From: Melampsora larici-populina 98AG31
Taxonomy: Eukaryota > Basidiomycota > Pucciniomycetes > Pucciniales > Melampsoraceae
Direction: 5' to 3'
Length of the DNA: 64,000 bases
Assembly (NCBI RefSeq): GCF_000204055.1
Contig: NW_006768806.1
Coordinates: 387,631 to 451,630 of the forward strand
Every line of letters starts with the position of its first letter. Within the stretch, counting starts at the first letter, position 1. Of the stretch, positions 12,526 through 22,978 are shown piece after piece. Below the pieces are notes generated by a model. The model searched no databases. It was not told where the DNA came from and saw only the letters and a program-made list of their open reading frames with translations. Both the position numbers and the translations under genes were made by a program.

Positions 12526-15500
12526 GGATTCCACTATTTTGAGCCCGCGGATAATGATCCGCAGCCCGTATTCGGGTCGGACACCGGGCGTCGACCAGAT
12601 TGACGCCCTATATAAAAAAAGGGGCTACAGATGAGGGCTTCCACGTCGAACTTTTTTTTTCGATTTTGTTCATTTTTTGTGGGTGTGGGCGTTGGGCTTG
12701 ATACTTTTTGTTTCAGTTTAAATTTCTTTCATCTTCATCACTCACTTTTGTTCATCAGTAACTTGACATTGTATGTAAAATTTTGATTGAGAGGCAAAAG
12801 TTCATAACAATGCGCGAGACATAAGCATAGATTGCGAGCATACTAACATACTAAGACAAAGGAAAGACAAGGCATACAGAGGCATACAGCATAGTAGAAC
12901 AAGAACAAAAAAGACAATGAAAACGCACAAAAGGAGCGAAGTGAAACAAAAAAAATGAGTGAATAAAACGCACAAAAGGAGCGATGTGAAACAAAACAAG
13001 TGAGTGAATAAAACGCAAAGAAAAACTACAACGCGCCAACGTTGCCTCGGTTCCGCCACATATCTATCTGTGATTGATAATGGCTAACCCATTGAGGTAT
13101 ATGCGAGGCGTTGATCCCTTCTGAGAGGGGGCAGTAAATTTCCGGGAATGGAACTGAGCGCGGCCCGCTACCCAAACTTACAAAGTGATCACCGTTGACA
13201 AACGCAAGAAGAATTGGGTTTTTGTTGTTGGGTAGTGTGTTGTAGGGAAAATAAGAGTAGCAATTCGCTTCCAATGGGTCAAAAACAATGACCGGACAGT
13301 CGAAGGTACTGGCGATGACGTAGCCCAAGTAAGGCATACACATCCAGAATTCCTCAGTACAGGTTGGGCCTTGGGGTTGAAGTCTATGAATGAGATCTTT
13401 CACAATTTCAGAGGCCAATGTGTTTTTCGACCGACAAGTGCGCGCGCGCATTCCAGGGGTAGTAATCAAATTTTCATGTGCTTCCTGGTTTGAAAGAAGC
13501 TCTTCTTGTAATTTTTGGCGAACTATGTTGTATGCATCAATCCCGTCCAGATTGAGCGAATGAGCTATTGCGGCATAGCCACAATTCCCCAAAGGAGGCG
13601 GACTAAAGATTGACTTGATGTAAGGAACTATAAAACTGGGAAGTTGCTGCAATAAAACTTGTTCTTTGGGTCCAACTAGAGTGCTTTTTTGCAGATAAAG
13701 AGATGTATTTGTATTAACCGAGGAGTCTGTGCTTTGTCCCACTTGCTTCTTGATATTCGGTTCTTTAACCACGTTGTTGGATGTTATGTGTAAGTGTGAA
13801 TCTTCCATCGGGAACACAGCTGATCCAAAAGCTCGACTGGCTTCCAAGATTGCTTTAACGCTTGGGTCATGTCGTTCTAAGTTTCGATCACTTGCAATCA
13901 AGCAAATACTGACTTCCGGAATCAGCACCCGACGTAGGTAGAAATCAGCGGGGAAAGGTGCGGCCTTTTTCGCGCTGAGATGATTGTACGAAGATGGGTC
14001 TTTCAGGAAAATGGACTCTAGTGTGTGATAAATGATCTGGTATCCTTGATACCCGTAGCTTGAACATTTGCAATCACATTAGTTGAACATATCTAAATTA
14101 TTGATATGGGCAAGATCAACTGTTACTTACTATCCGGGTAGCTCAACCTCGAAGTTGTCTAACTGTCCAGAGGTACTGAAAATGGCCTTTCCCTTGGTCT
14201 TCAAATCCTTTTTAGCATCGTCAAGGTAGGTAGAATGTTTGAGCTTGTTTACGAATTTGCTAAGAACCGCTGTGCAATCCTTGATACGACTACAAAAATC
14301 AAAAATAGTGACTATGAGTTTATTTTCACTAAATCTTACATAAGAAACAACACACCCCTCTAATCGATCAAAAGCAATAGTTGTGGGCCATCCCTTGCTT
14401 ATTCCAAGAGGTATGATAGAAGTCTCAGCGATATGTAGCTGACAAAATTCTGCAGTTTGAGCAAACTGTAAACAAACAAATATACATATGCTTAATTAGA
14501 AGGAAAACACATCGAATTGTTGCATAGAAGTGTGAAAACTTACCGGAAGAGACTTAGCATCCGCGCGTCCAATTCCTTGGGTACAATTTGGCAATGCCAA
14601 AAGTTCAGTCTTCATAGTGAGCAGTTTAGTTGAAGGTTGGTCAGGAAGTGGATCGTCACAAAAAGGGCACAAATCTTGAGTTTCATCCGATTGATCATCG
14701 TCGGATTGATCAGAGTCAGAGCCATCCAAATCCTTTTTGGGCGCCAAATCGGATTCTGAGTCTGAAGATGATACACTTTGGTCTTCATCTATATCAGACA
14801 ACGCCAGTGGAACAAATGTAAAGTCATCCATATTTGAAGCTGAAGAAGTGCCGGTGCTCATTTCAACGTTAGATGATTGATTGATTTGTGAACTACCTGA
14901 ACCGCTCGCTACAGGCGGAGTCGCGGTTTCAGCACGGTTCGATTTGGCCAATTGGGCCAGGCGACGAGGGCAAGTCGTGATACGATGGCCACCAACATTG
15001 CAAAAGCTACATTTGCATGTACGAGTTTTCTTGCTAGCCTGCTCTGTTTCAAAATCGGACTTCCATCGACTAGTGTCATTTGTCGGAGCTGATCGTTTGC
15101 TGTTAGTCCGAGGTCGGCCTCTCGTGTCAGTTTTCACCTCAGCGTCCAAAATGGGAACTAGTGAGTAACGGTTGGTTTCCAGAAGCATAAGTTCACTGAA
15201 AAGTTTACGAAGAGAATGTTCAGGAAGGTCAAGCAGCTGATTAAATTTTGAACGTGCTGCCCCAATCAGTCCTTCGTGGGTCGCCGGAGGTAGTTCCATG
15301 ATCAGCTTCCATTGATTATGAATCACATCAGGGGATAGATAGTCTTGATTTTCTCGAGCGGCAGCGATTTCATGTGAGCATGGAAGCCCCCACGCGCCCC
15401 GGAAAGTGTGAGTACAATCAGCTTGAAGTGAGTCTGGAAGTAATTTGAGCTGGACCTTGAGCTTCTTGAGAGCGAAATGGGATACAACCCCATTGAGTTC

Positions 15501-18142
15501 CTTGAAAAATGGAGGAAGGTCCACTAGTGACTTTGTCATTTCAATGCCAACTAAGATGTGTATCTTGCTCATTTGATGCTCTTCAAAACGCTTGAAAGAG
15601 TTGAAGCATGTTACAAAATCATTGTTTTGCCCGTCGAGAAATCGTTTGGCCCGGTAATGACTCCCTTCCGTTCGAGAGGTAGAAGAATTTCCAAAATGAT
15701 GGCTGCGAGAAGTGAATAAATTGACAAATTTCTCGCTTCGATGTAACCAAGTAGTATTCAAGTAATCAAAGATGTTATGAGTTCTTGCAACTTTGGTTAC
15801 CGCTGCAAGATTAGTATCGTACTCAGCCATAGTCGAGGAGGAAACAAAGAGATTCCACAACTTCATAAAATCCGACCACTCATTGTCCGAAAATTTACTT
15901 TTACAATTCTTGGCGATGTTGTGATTGATATGCCAGATACACAAGATATGCACTGAGTCAGGGAAGATGGAAGCAATCGCGTTGAATAAGGCTGGTTCAG
16001 CATCTGTCGCAAAAGTTGTTGGCATTGGGGCTACGACGCTCTCGTCCTCGGTGTGAAAGATCACTTCCTTCAGCTGTGACATAGCCCATTGATACTGATC
16101 TTGCTTTTCGCTGCTGAGAAAGCACATGGCCACGGTGAAAGATCGATTAGTGTTCGTAGTTCCAACGATGTGTAACAACGGGAGATTAAAGCGGTTGGTC
16201 TTGTATGTACAGTCAAGACTGAGTACTGTGGGGAATCGGCGAGCTAAGATAATGGCGGAAGGGCTAGCAAAGAATAGATTATGCAGAGTACCGGTTGGCG
16301 AGGTGAGGGTGCGGTGAGCCCAATGAGATGAACTGATAAGGTCGAATAAGCCTTGAATTGGTGTGCGGCCGTTGAGCCACAAGTCCCTCATTCGAGACCT
16401 TGCGTTGTGTATATCTCGGACTAAAGGCTGAGCGCCCGGTTCAACGTTTAGGAGAGTGCGTATCTGAGTCGCCCCACATCCAGCTGAAGACAAGAAATCA
16501 ATTTGTTCCATAAGCGCAGGCGGAAAACGTCGGTAGATGGCGAGATTATGGGGTTTATCAAACGCGGGATGATTATGTGCATGTTTGTCGGAGTTCTTCT
16601 TGTCTCGAGTGACAATCCACCGATCTGAGTTTGCGTGATAATTTAGTGATATCTGAAATAAACAGTCGGTCTTCTTTGTCGATGTCGACCGCTTCTTAGC
16701 AAGTGAAGGCAATCTAGCACCGAGGGAGCATCGAATGTACACTCTGACAGTTCGTTCGTGGTCGGATTTGTGGCTCATGATGGCTAAAGCATAGCCTTGA
16801 TGACGCGCTACCGCGTTCATATACATGATACCATTTTCCTTCTCTTGAAAAGCCTTGCCGACTTTGGGTGACTCGAGCAAACGGACAGGTGGAATTCCTA
16901 AAACACATCATTGAGAGATGAAATTTAAGGCTCAGCATTTAGTTACACACGTTTGGAAAGTGATCTCATACATATACATATCAATGGGAGGCCAATCCTT
17001 GTCTCGCTCATTTTGAAGGGGTTCAACAGCTTGTAAAAGATCCTGATTATCTTGCTCAGCTTGATTTTTGATGTTGTCGATGGCTGTACTTTGAGTTGGG
17101 GTAATATCCTCAGTTACAGGTACAGGTAAGTTCGTGCTGATAGAAACCGTTTCTTGCATGATTGTGTCAATAGATGAAGCAGGTTGAGTGGCAGTTTCAG
17201 TGGAAGGTGATACCGTAGACGTAGAAGTGCGTATTGATGTGTTGGCGGGTGATTGTTGATATGTATTATGAGGATCCGCTTGTTGGTATGGATGGTAAGG
17301 AATGGGTTGTTGATATACAAATGGATTGGCGGGTTGTTGATAGTGATTCAGATATTGGTGATGATTTGGATGTTGGTAATGGTGCGGAGTGTTCGGAGTG
17401 TGTTGGTACTGGGTCATCGGGAAGGGTGGATAGGAGGAAGCAGCATAGGCTTGGGGATATTGAGGAAGCGGGAAACCAGGAGGGGGGTACCAGTAAGGGA
17501 TCGGAGGCTGTATATAAGAAGGAATTGGAGCTGATAAGGGATCAGTGCGTTGATGTTCACTTCCTTCGGCGGTGTTTAACACGTGGGAGGTGGGGTGTGG
17601 AGAAGACATGGCGAGAACGACAGTATGTACTATGTACTGTATGAACTGTGGGGCTAAGTTGGAATACAGTTGTGTGTGGTCGCTTGTTTGGGTGATTAAT
17701 GGGTCTGGGGGTTGTGGGGTGTTAACTTGCTTTGAACTGTTAAGGTTTGAGGTGAAATGAACTGGATGTGAAGAACGATGAGAAAAGGAAACTTAGTACG
17801 GGGAAGAAAAAGAAGAACGAACGGTGGGAAAGAAGAGGGAAGGGCCATGTTCCTCCCTCATATATGCGTATAAGGGCCGGTCCGGGCGCAGGGAGTATAT
17901 GACGCCCTTGCTCCTCTTTGAGGCGACTCTCCTTCAAATTAGGAGCCCTGTGATGGGAAGTAGGGCTCGAAATGGTAACAATCAAGGCTGCAAATAGTTT
18001 TGAGCCCAAATACGTAGCCCACAAGTGTCCGACTGGGGCTAAAATTGCAAATTACACTCGGGTTTTGTCGGGTATCTCGGGTAATACCCCGGAAAAAGAG
18101 GGCTACGGGTAAATCTCAAGCGGGCTCAAAATAGTGGAATCC
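12526..18142 (-). mobile_element. Mutator-like element (MULE), complete ends and 8-bp TSD
   Basis: Perfect 23-bp terminal inverted repeats at 12526-12548 and 18120-18142 (outer bases GGATTCCACTAT) are directly flanked by the 8-bp duplication TATATTAT (12518-12525 and 18143-18150). The 5617-bp element encodes one long minus-strand gene with MULE transposase and OTU domains. It lies inside the mariner-type element and is therefore the youngest insertion of this nest. Confidence 0.93.
13026..17609 (-). CDS. MULE transposase with zinc knuckle and C-terminal OTU protease domain
   Basis: Exons from 5': about 17609-16950, 16897-14544, 14465-14356, 14289-14131 and 14058-13026; the last four join in frame. 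Order: a Pro/Gln/Tyr-rich N-terminus; a FAR1-like zinc DNA-binding region ending in an HNH-like HAHNHPA; the MULE core with LSLDCTYKTNRFNLP (first Asp), FATDAEPALFNAI (second Asp), CIWHINHNIAKNC and SRTEGSHYRAKR (candidate Glu); a SWIM-type CTHTFRGAWGLPCSHEI; a CX2CX4HX4C knuckle (CSFCNVGGHRITTC); a Ser/Asp-rich acidic linker; then an OTU-like cysteine protease with PLGNCGYAAIAHSL (Cys) and NGDHFVSLGSG (His). The fusion is known in some MULE families; OTU probably cleaves ubiquitin or a related modifier. The first junction is uncertain: the donor whose phase fits the TTTTAG acceptor creates a TGA at the join, so either I chose a wrong site or the gene is damaged. Confidence 0.85.
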
Positions 18143-18150
18143 TATATTAT

Positions 18151-19168
18151 ATCCTATCTTTTTAAGATTTTTTACGGTTTCTCCTTTAAAACAAATCTTT
18201 TCCTTCTGCTACTCCCACTCAAAAAAGTCAATACGTGTCTTGACTATTATTAAGCTTATTTGTAATAGTTCTAGTCTCAGCTTTTTTGTTTTAAAAAAAT
18301 CGTATTGTATCCTCCTTAACCTACGTTGTATCCGGTGGTTTGATATGTTGTTAACTTCGCCTTGGTCTCTGTGATGTCCGGCGCGTTTCTCTCATCTGAT
18401 GGCTGAGCAATTCATTTCCTGTTTGATCAATTACCTTGAGAAGGGAACGTCATGCTTCCTTACCACAACAAAGGTCCCAAACCTTTTCAAAACCCTTCTG
18501 GGGAGTTCGCAAGTTACCTCTTCAGTCTAAGTTTCCTGAAAAGGGAGGAAGTTGATAACTTCCACTGTTTCCCAAACATGTCTTATTTTGACTCCGGATA
18601 AGGCTATAGATCACTCAATCGATTTCCTTTGTAGTGATTTGTCAATACAAAAGAATTCATTCCAAGGTTGGTAACTCAAACCTTGGATTGAACTAACTTT
18701 CGTTTGAAAAAATTGTCATGTGAGATGATATTCACATGACAAAAAATACTCACAGCTTTGTGGCGACTCTTTGGTAGGTTTAGAAGGATCCAGCTGACTC
18801 CATCAACTCGCATAAGATTATTCAATAATCCAACTTATTCACCCCACTTAGACCTAATTGATTCTCAACTGACAAAACCATTCATTACACCAACAACGCA
18901 CAAAACGCTCTCAAGCATACCAAACAAAGATTTAGATAACATGGCCCTATTGAACGGGGTTTGGAGAGAAAAAGGACGAGAAGACACAGCACACAGACAT
19001 TTGGATAATCAGAAAAAAACCTAACGATTTCGGACAGGGGCTAAAACTTTTGTAGATACAAACACAAGACTGGAGCGCAAACAAATAATTTTATTAGTTG
19101 TATTTGGGTCGATCATTTGGTAAAACAAGCCGAAGAAAAGTCCAATTCCCCACTAAGCCTACATCAAG
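18151..19168. other. Non-coding interior of the mariner-type element
   Basis: Right of the MULE the host element resumes. Apart from an unsupported 88-aa plus-strand frame (18758-19024) there is no recognisable coding sequence. AT-rich, with no tandem repeats. Confidence 0.6.
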
Positions 19169-20350
19169 TTATTCTTCATCATCAAAGCGGGCATTCCATC
19201 GCGTCCAATAATGGTGAGTAGTGTAGCCAGCGTGCGCAATGAGAGGTTGCAACAAGGTCCGAGTCATAACTCGAGCCGCCAGCAAAAGGAGATATTCAGC
19301 CTTATCGAGTTCGAAAAGCCATCGACCCTCGCGTTTCAAACGGGCCTTAGTGCAATGAAAACCATTTTCAATGGGATTCATATCCGGTGAGTAAGCTGGC
19401 AAGTACACGACCAGAATGCCGGCTCTTCGACAGAGTTCTAGAATTCTTCCTCCGTGGTGTACTCTTGCGTTGTCCATGATTAGGACGGAGTTGCGAGCCG
19501 GATAGCGGTTCATAACTGGAAGCTAGGAAGAAAACCAATGACGAAATAGAGTCACGGTGTAATGAGCAATCTGACCAATGAAATCCAAGCTGAAAGCCCC
19601 ACTTACCAAGTCGTGTTTCAGAAACAACTCCACGTAAATCCGACGAACTGGGCCTTCGATGGCGGTCCCGGCAATCATGCCTTGTTCGCTAACCGCCGGG
19701 AGTAACGTCCAATGGGAGCGCTCGGTTTGTCTCTTCTCGCGCACCGTTTGAGATCCGCGCTTAGCATAGCTACGCTTTCGGGATGCGTCGCGGCCAACAA
19801 CCCCGCTTTCATCTGCAGAATCACAAGTGTCAGTGAACATAGTAACACCCCAATCAGAAGTCAAAAGATTGATAGGCCAGCACGCACCAATGAACACCAG
19901 GCACTCAGCTGTAATACCTGCCACCCGCATCATGAAATCAGTCCTTTCCTCAAGGGACTGATTTGGATGGACACCTCGAGTGACCAATAATGACAAGCCT
20001 AATTGTTTATGGAGTTCACGAGTGATGGTAGCGCGGGATACGTCCAAACCGGTCTGATTATTGAGTTCTTTTTGCAGCTCGTCCAAGTAGATCGAGGGCC
20101 GATCAACCACCAGGTCATAAAGCGTTGCAAGATGGGCGTTGGATAGGGAACGGGGTCGACCGAGTGCCTCGTAAGTCGCCGGGTTGACAATGACCTGGTT
20201 TGTGAGCAAGAATAAACGTTTCCAACGATAGAGCGAAACCGCGGATATCGAGGTTCGTAAGCGCGCATTGATATCAGCAAGTGGCATGTTCTCCACAGCC
20301 ATATGAACCGCGAGGAGCTTAATGGGCTCAGCGTAGGCGATACGACCCAT
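19169..20350 (-). CDS. Tc1/mariner (IS630-type) DD34E transposase, 3 exons, 340 aa
   Basis: Cut-and-paste transposase. Exons 20350-19888, 19812-19607 and 19522-19169 join with GT..AG sites and no stop. The N-terminal ~110 residues are helix-turn-helix-like (ADINARLRTSISAVSLYRWK, then GRPRSLSNAHLATLY). The catalytic triad is visible: first Asp in CLVFIDESG (created across the first splice junction), second Asp in SVLIMDNARVHHGG and Glu in YSPDMNPIENGF, with 34 residues between the second Asp and the Glu. The length of 340 aa is normal for the group. The Met at 20350 is chosen because upstream sequence in the same frame reads into low-complexity DNA. The gene lies just inside the right TIR and appears intact. 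Confidence 0.93.
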
Positions 20351-20565
20351 TTTCAGGGTAGAAACGACGTTGAGAAGAGGGTGGAGGTGGATTATAGGAA
20401 ATCGATATAATGGATGTGTGACGGATGGGAGTATGGGAGGGAAGGAACCAGTCCCCAACAAAAAGAGAACGCCCCAACGAAAATAAAAGAAGTCTAAAGG
20501 AAAAGGAAACATTATGAAAAAAAAAGAAAAGCAAACAGAAGGATGATCTTCTGCAGATCAATCTT

Positions 20566-20682
20566 GTTCGAGGTTGGTTTGTTGACAGGCCGGCCAGTTT
20601 GGTTTGGCCACTTGCTGCGCCGCGCACGGACCGGGTTCCGATTTTTTGAATTCTTGGATTTCATTCATTTTGAAATCTACTG
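20566..20682 (-). repeat. Right 117-bp TIR of the mariner-type element
   Basis: Reverse complement of 10233-10349, ends CTACTG and is followed by the TA target duplication at 20683-20684. Confidence 0.95.
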
Positions 20683-20742
20683 TACCTTACTGCGCCAAAT
20701 CGCACATCGTTAGACCTTTCAGCAAAAGAACAAACTGACACC

Positions 20743-22978
20743 ATGCTAATCAAAGACCTGATGCACCAGCTATCTATGCTGGACCCAGAAACGCATGCCA
20801 CGCTAACGCTGAGTCAGCTCACAAAGTTCGCTGCACTCGCGGCTGATTTCTTCAAGAGGACCAAAGGTGCCATTATGACGACGCCCAACCACGCACCATA
20901 CGAATTCCTCAGCCAATGCCTAGAAGGCGACCAGCCAGACGCCAAGTGGGGTCATCTCTGGAACATCGCATACGACTCCATTCCGACGTGCCATTACGAC
21001 ATAGCTCTGTTCCAAGACAACGGTATACCTCGCCATCGTCACCGAAGACATCACATATTGTTGACGCTTCCCGAGAAATATTTCCAACCACCAACCTCCC
21101 ACTGTTACACGTGCAAAGTGGAACATACCGGCAAACCTTGGCCCCTCGAGCTGCGCAAACCCAGCTTTGGATATCTCTTTGACATAGCTGGCGTTCAAAC
21201 AGTCAGGACCATAAACTATTACTGTCGTCGTAAGTGCCTCAATAGTTTGCTAAGTCAGTCATCTTATTTCCTAAACCTGACACACAATACAGATTGCAAG
21301 ACGACATATACGCCATGCTATTACAGTTGCGACAAACTGCGATACTACTACGCCAAAGAAGAGGGCAAGGACATGGATAATTTTCAAGTTACTCAGCATT
21401 ATTTTATGACTCACCGCCTCGCCGATCATTTCAACCACCTTCAAAACCTAGCAATGTAAGTACCCCATTTGAATACCCAGTATTTAATCACAAAATTCCA
21501 ACAACTGATGACCTGATATCGCCATTTCAGAGTGTCAGTGTACAACATTGTTAATTCTTATAACCAAACTCATGCCAACCGGCAGAAGTCGTACCGCAAT
21601 GACTTCCACAAGAACCGGTATACCCGACGCCTAAGTGCCAACGTCGCTTCCCTCGCACTCGACATACACAGACTAATGGAGAACTACGCCATTTGAGGAG
21701 TCCGCCTATGCGCTAATGCCAAAGGCGCGGATGATAAGCGATTTGAAGAAGCAATGCAGCAGCATACAGCATGGTTGGAGACGGAAGGAAATGCACACTC
21801 TGCTCACGTATGTTCAACATGCACTGAGATAAACATTGACGAAGATACTGGAACGGCTAGTAGTAAGACATTCTTAAACTTAAAAATATGTGTAAAGTCA
21901 CATTCACTTACTAATGATCGAAAATTAGTCATTCGGGCGATGGTTACAGACGGCATCACACTAGGAATATGGAGCTGTAGCGCATCTCAGGAGCAGCTCA
22001 AAGCTCTCGACCCCAACAATGCCAACGTCTGTTGCACTCTACCTTTAGAAAAAGTAAACCACAGATTCTGCCCTATGCATGCCGAACTATTGTATGATAT
22101 ATGTCATGCCCAGCCCTGCATGAACAAGGTTGTCGAAAATACCAAGACTTGTCATCTCAAAGAACATATTGAGGCCAACAAGACGTTCAAAGAGCGAAAT
22201 ACATCACTTTTCGGCCTTCCTCGCCGTTTCAACCGTCCCCACTCAAACCTTCACATGGACCCCAGCGAACTTCTAGAACCTGAGACCGGCGAGGTGGCTT
22301 TAACCGAAGAAGACCGCTTGTACTCCGAGGTCGAAGAGAGAGCGCACGAGAGCGCTCGAGATGGAGGAGCAAGTGCGGAGAAAGGTAAGAAGAGGATATT
22401 GATATCACGAGTCCGCACCCATAATGAGCAACTCATGGTTTCGCCATGCGGAATCATAGTAGCTAGGAAGACTTTCTACAAATCTGAATTGGTGACCAAG
22501 GTCAAGGTCAGTCACATCGACTTCGAATTTCCCATTTGTACAGGTACAACTCCTCCAACTTACACAACTCAATCTACAGGAGTTCATACGCGAGGTTTTT
22601 CCCGATAACATGCCGCAGGTCATATTCTATGACAATGCATGTGGTCTATACTCCCACATCCGAGCGAACGCAACAGACGCTGAAGATTTCAAGAAAATGA
22701 TGTTACCTGTTGACATGTTTCACATCAAGTCTCACAAGGAGTCGCATACCACATGCCGTCTCAACAACGATCCCCATCTATTTCCTGAGCTCAAGCGGCC
22801 AGATGGCAGTTGGAGGTTCAACGCCTCAGCGGCCGAAATAACCAACGCGTGGTTTGGAAGATTCGACGCCATGTGCCAAAACATGGGACACATCCGATAC
22901 AATTTTTTCCTAGACGAAATGATACGTTGTAGTACTTATAGCACAACAAGGGCTATACAGTGCTTTGAAAGAGGATAA
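20743..22978 (+). pseudogene. KDZ-superfamily transposase with CxC cysteine cluster, interrupted by TGA
   Basis: Exons 20743-21229, 21293-21455, 21531-21862, 21929-22506 and 22580-22978 join in frame with good splice sites. The N-terminal half has a CxC-type cluster (CYTCKVEH, then YYCRHCKTTYTPCYYSC formed across the first intron). The catalytic region has VIFYDNACGLYSHIRAN, MFHIKSHKESHTTC and an E..N.WFGRF motif followed by HIRYNFFLDEMI, all typical of Kyakuja-Dileera-Zisupton transposases. An in-frame TGA at 21694-21696 follows MENYAI, with the frame continuing directly after it, so the copy is probably dead. After FFLDEMI the sequence changes abruptly to AT-rich DNA near 22927, suggesting loss of the 3' end. 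The mariner-type element inserted 60 bp upstream of its ATG. Confidence 0.85.

Larger units (their letters stand above)
10233..20682. mobile_element. Tc1/mariner-type DNA transposon with passenger gene, interrupted by a MULE
   Basis: The element starts CAGTAGATTTC and ends in the exact reverse complement, flanked by TA on both sides (10231-10232 and 20683-20684), the target duplication of Tc1/mariner elements. The 117-bp terminal repeats look identical by eye. Removing the nested MULE and its duplicated target leaves about 4.8 kb. It encodes a DD34E transposase on the minus strand near the right end and an unrelated 489-aa protein on the plus strand near the left end. Identical TIRs plus two open genes suggest recent activity. 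It sits 60 bp upstream of the KDZ start codon. Confidence 0.92.
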
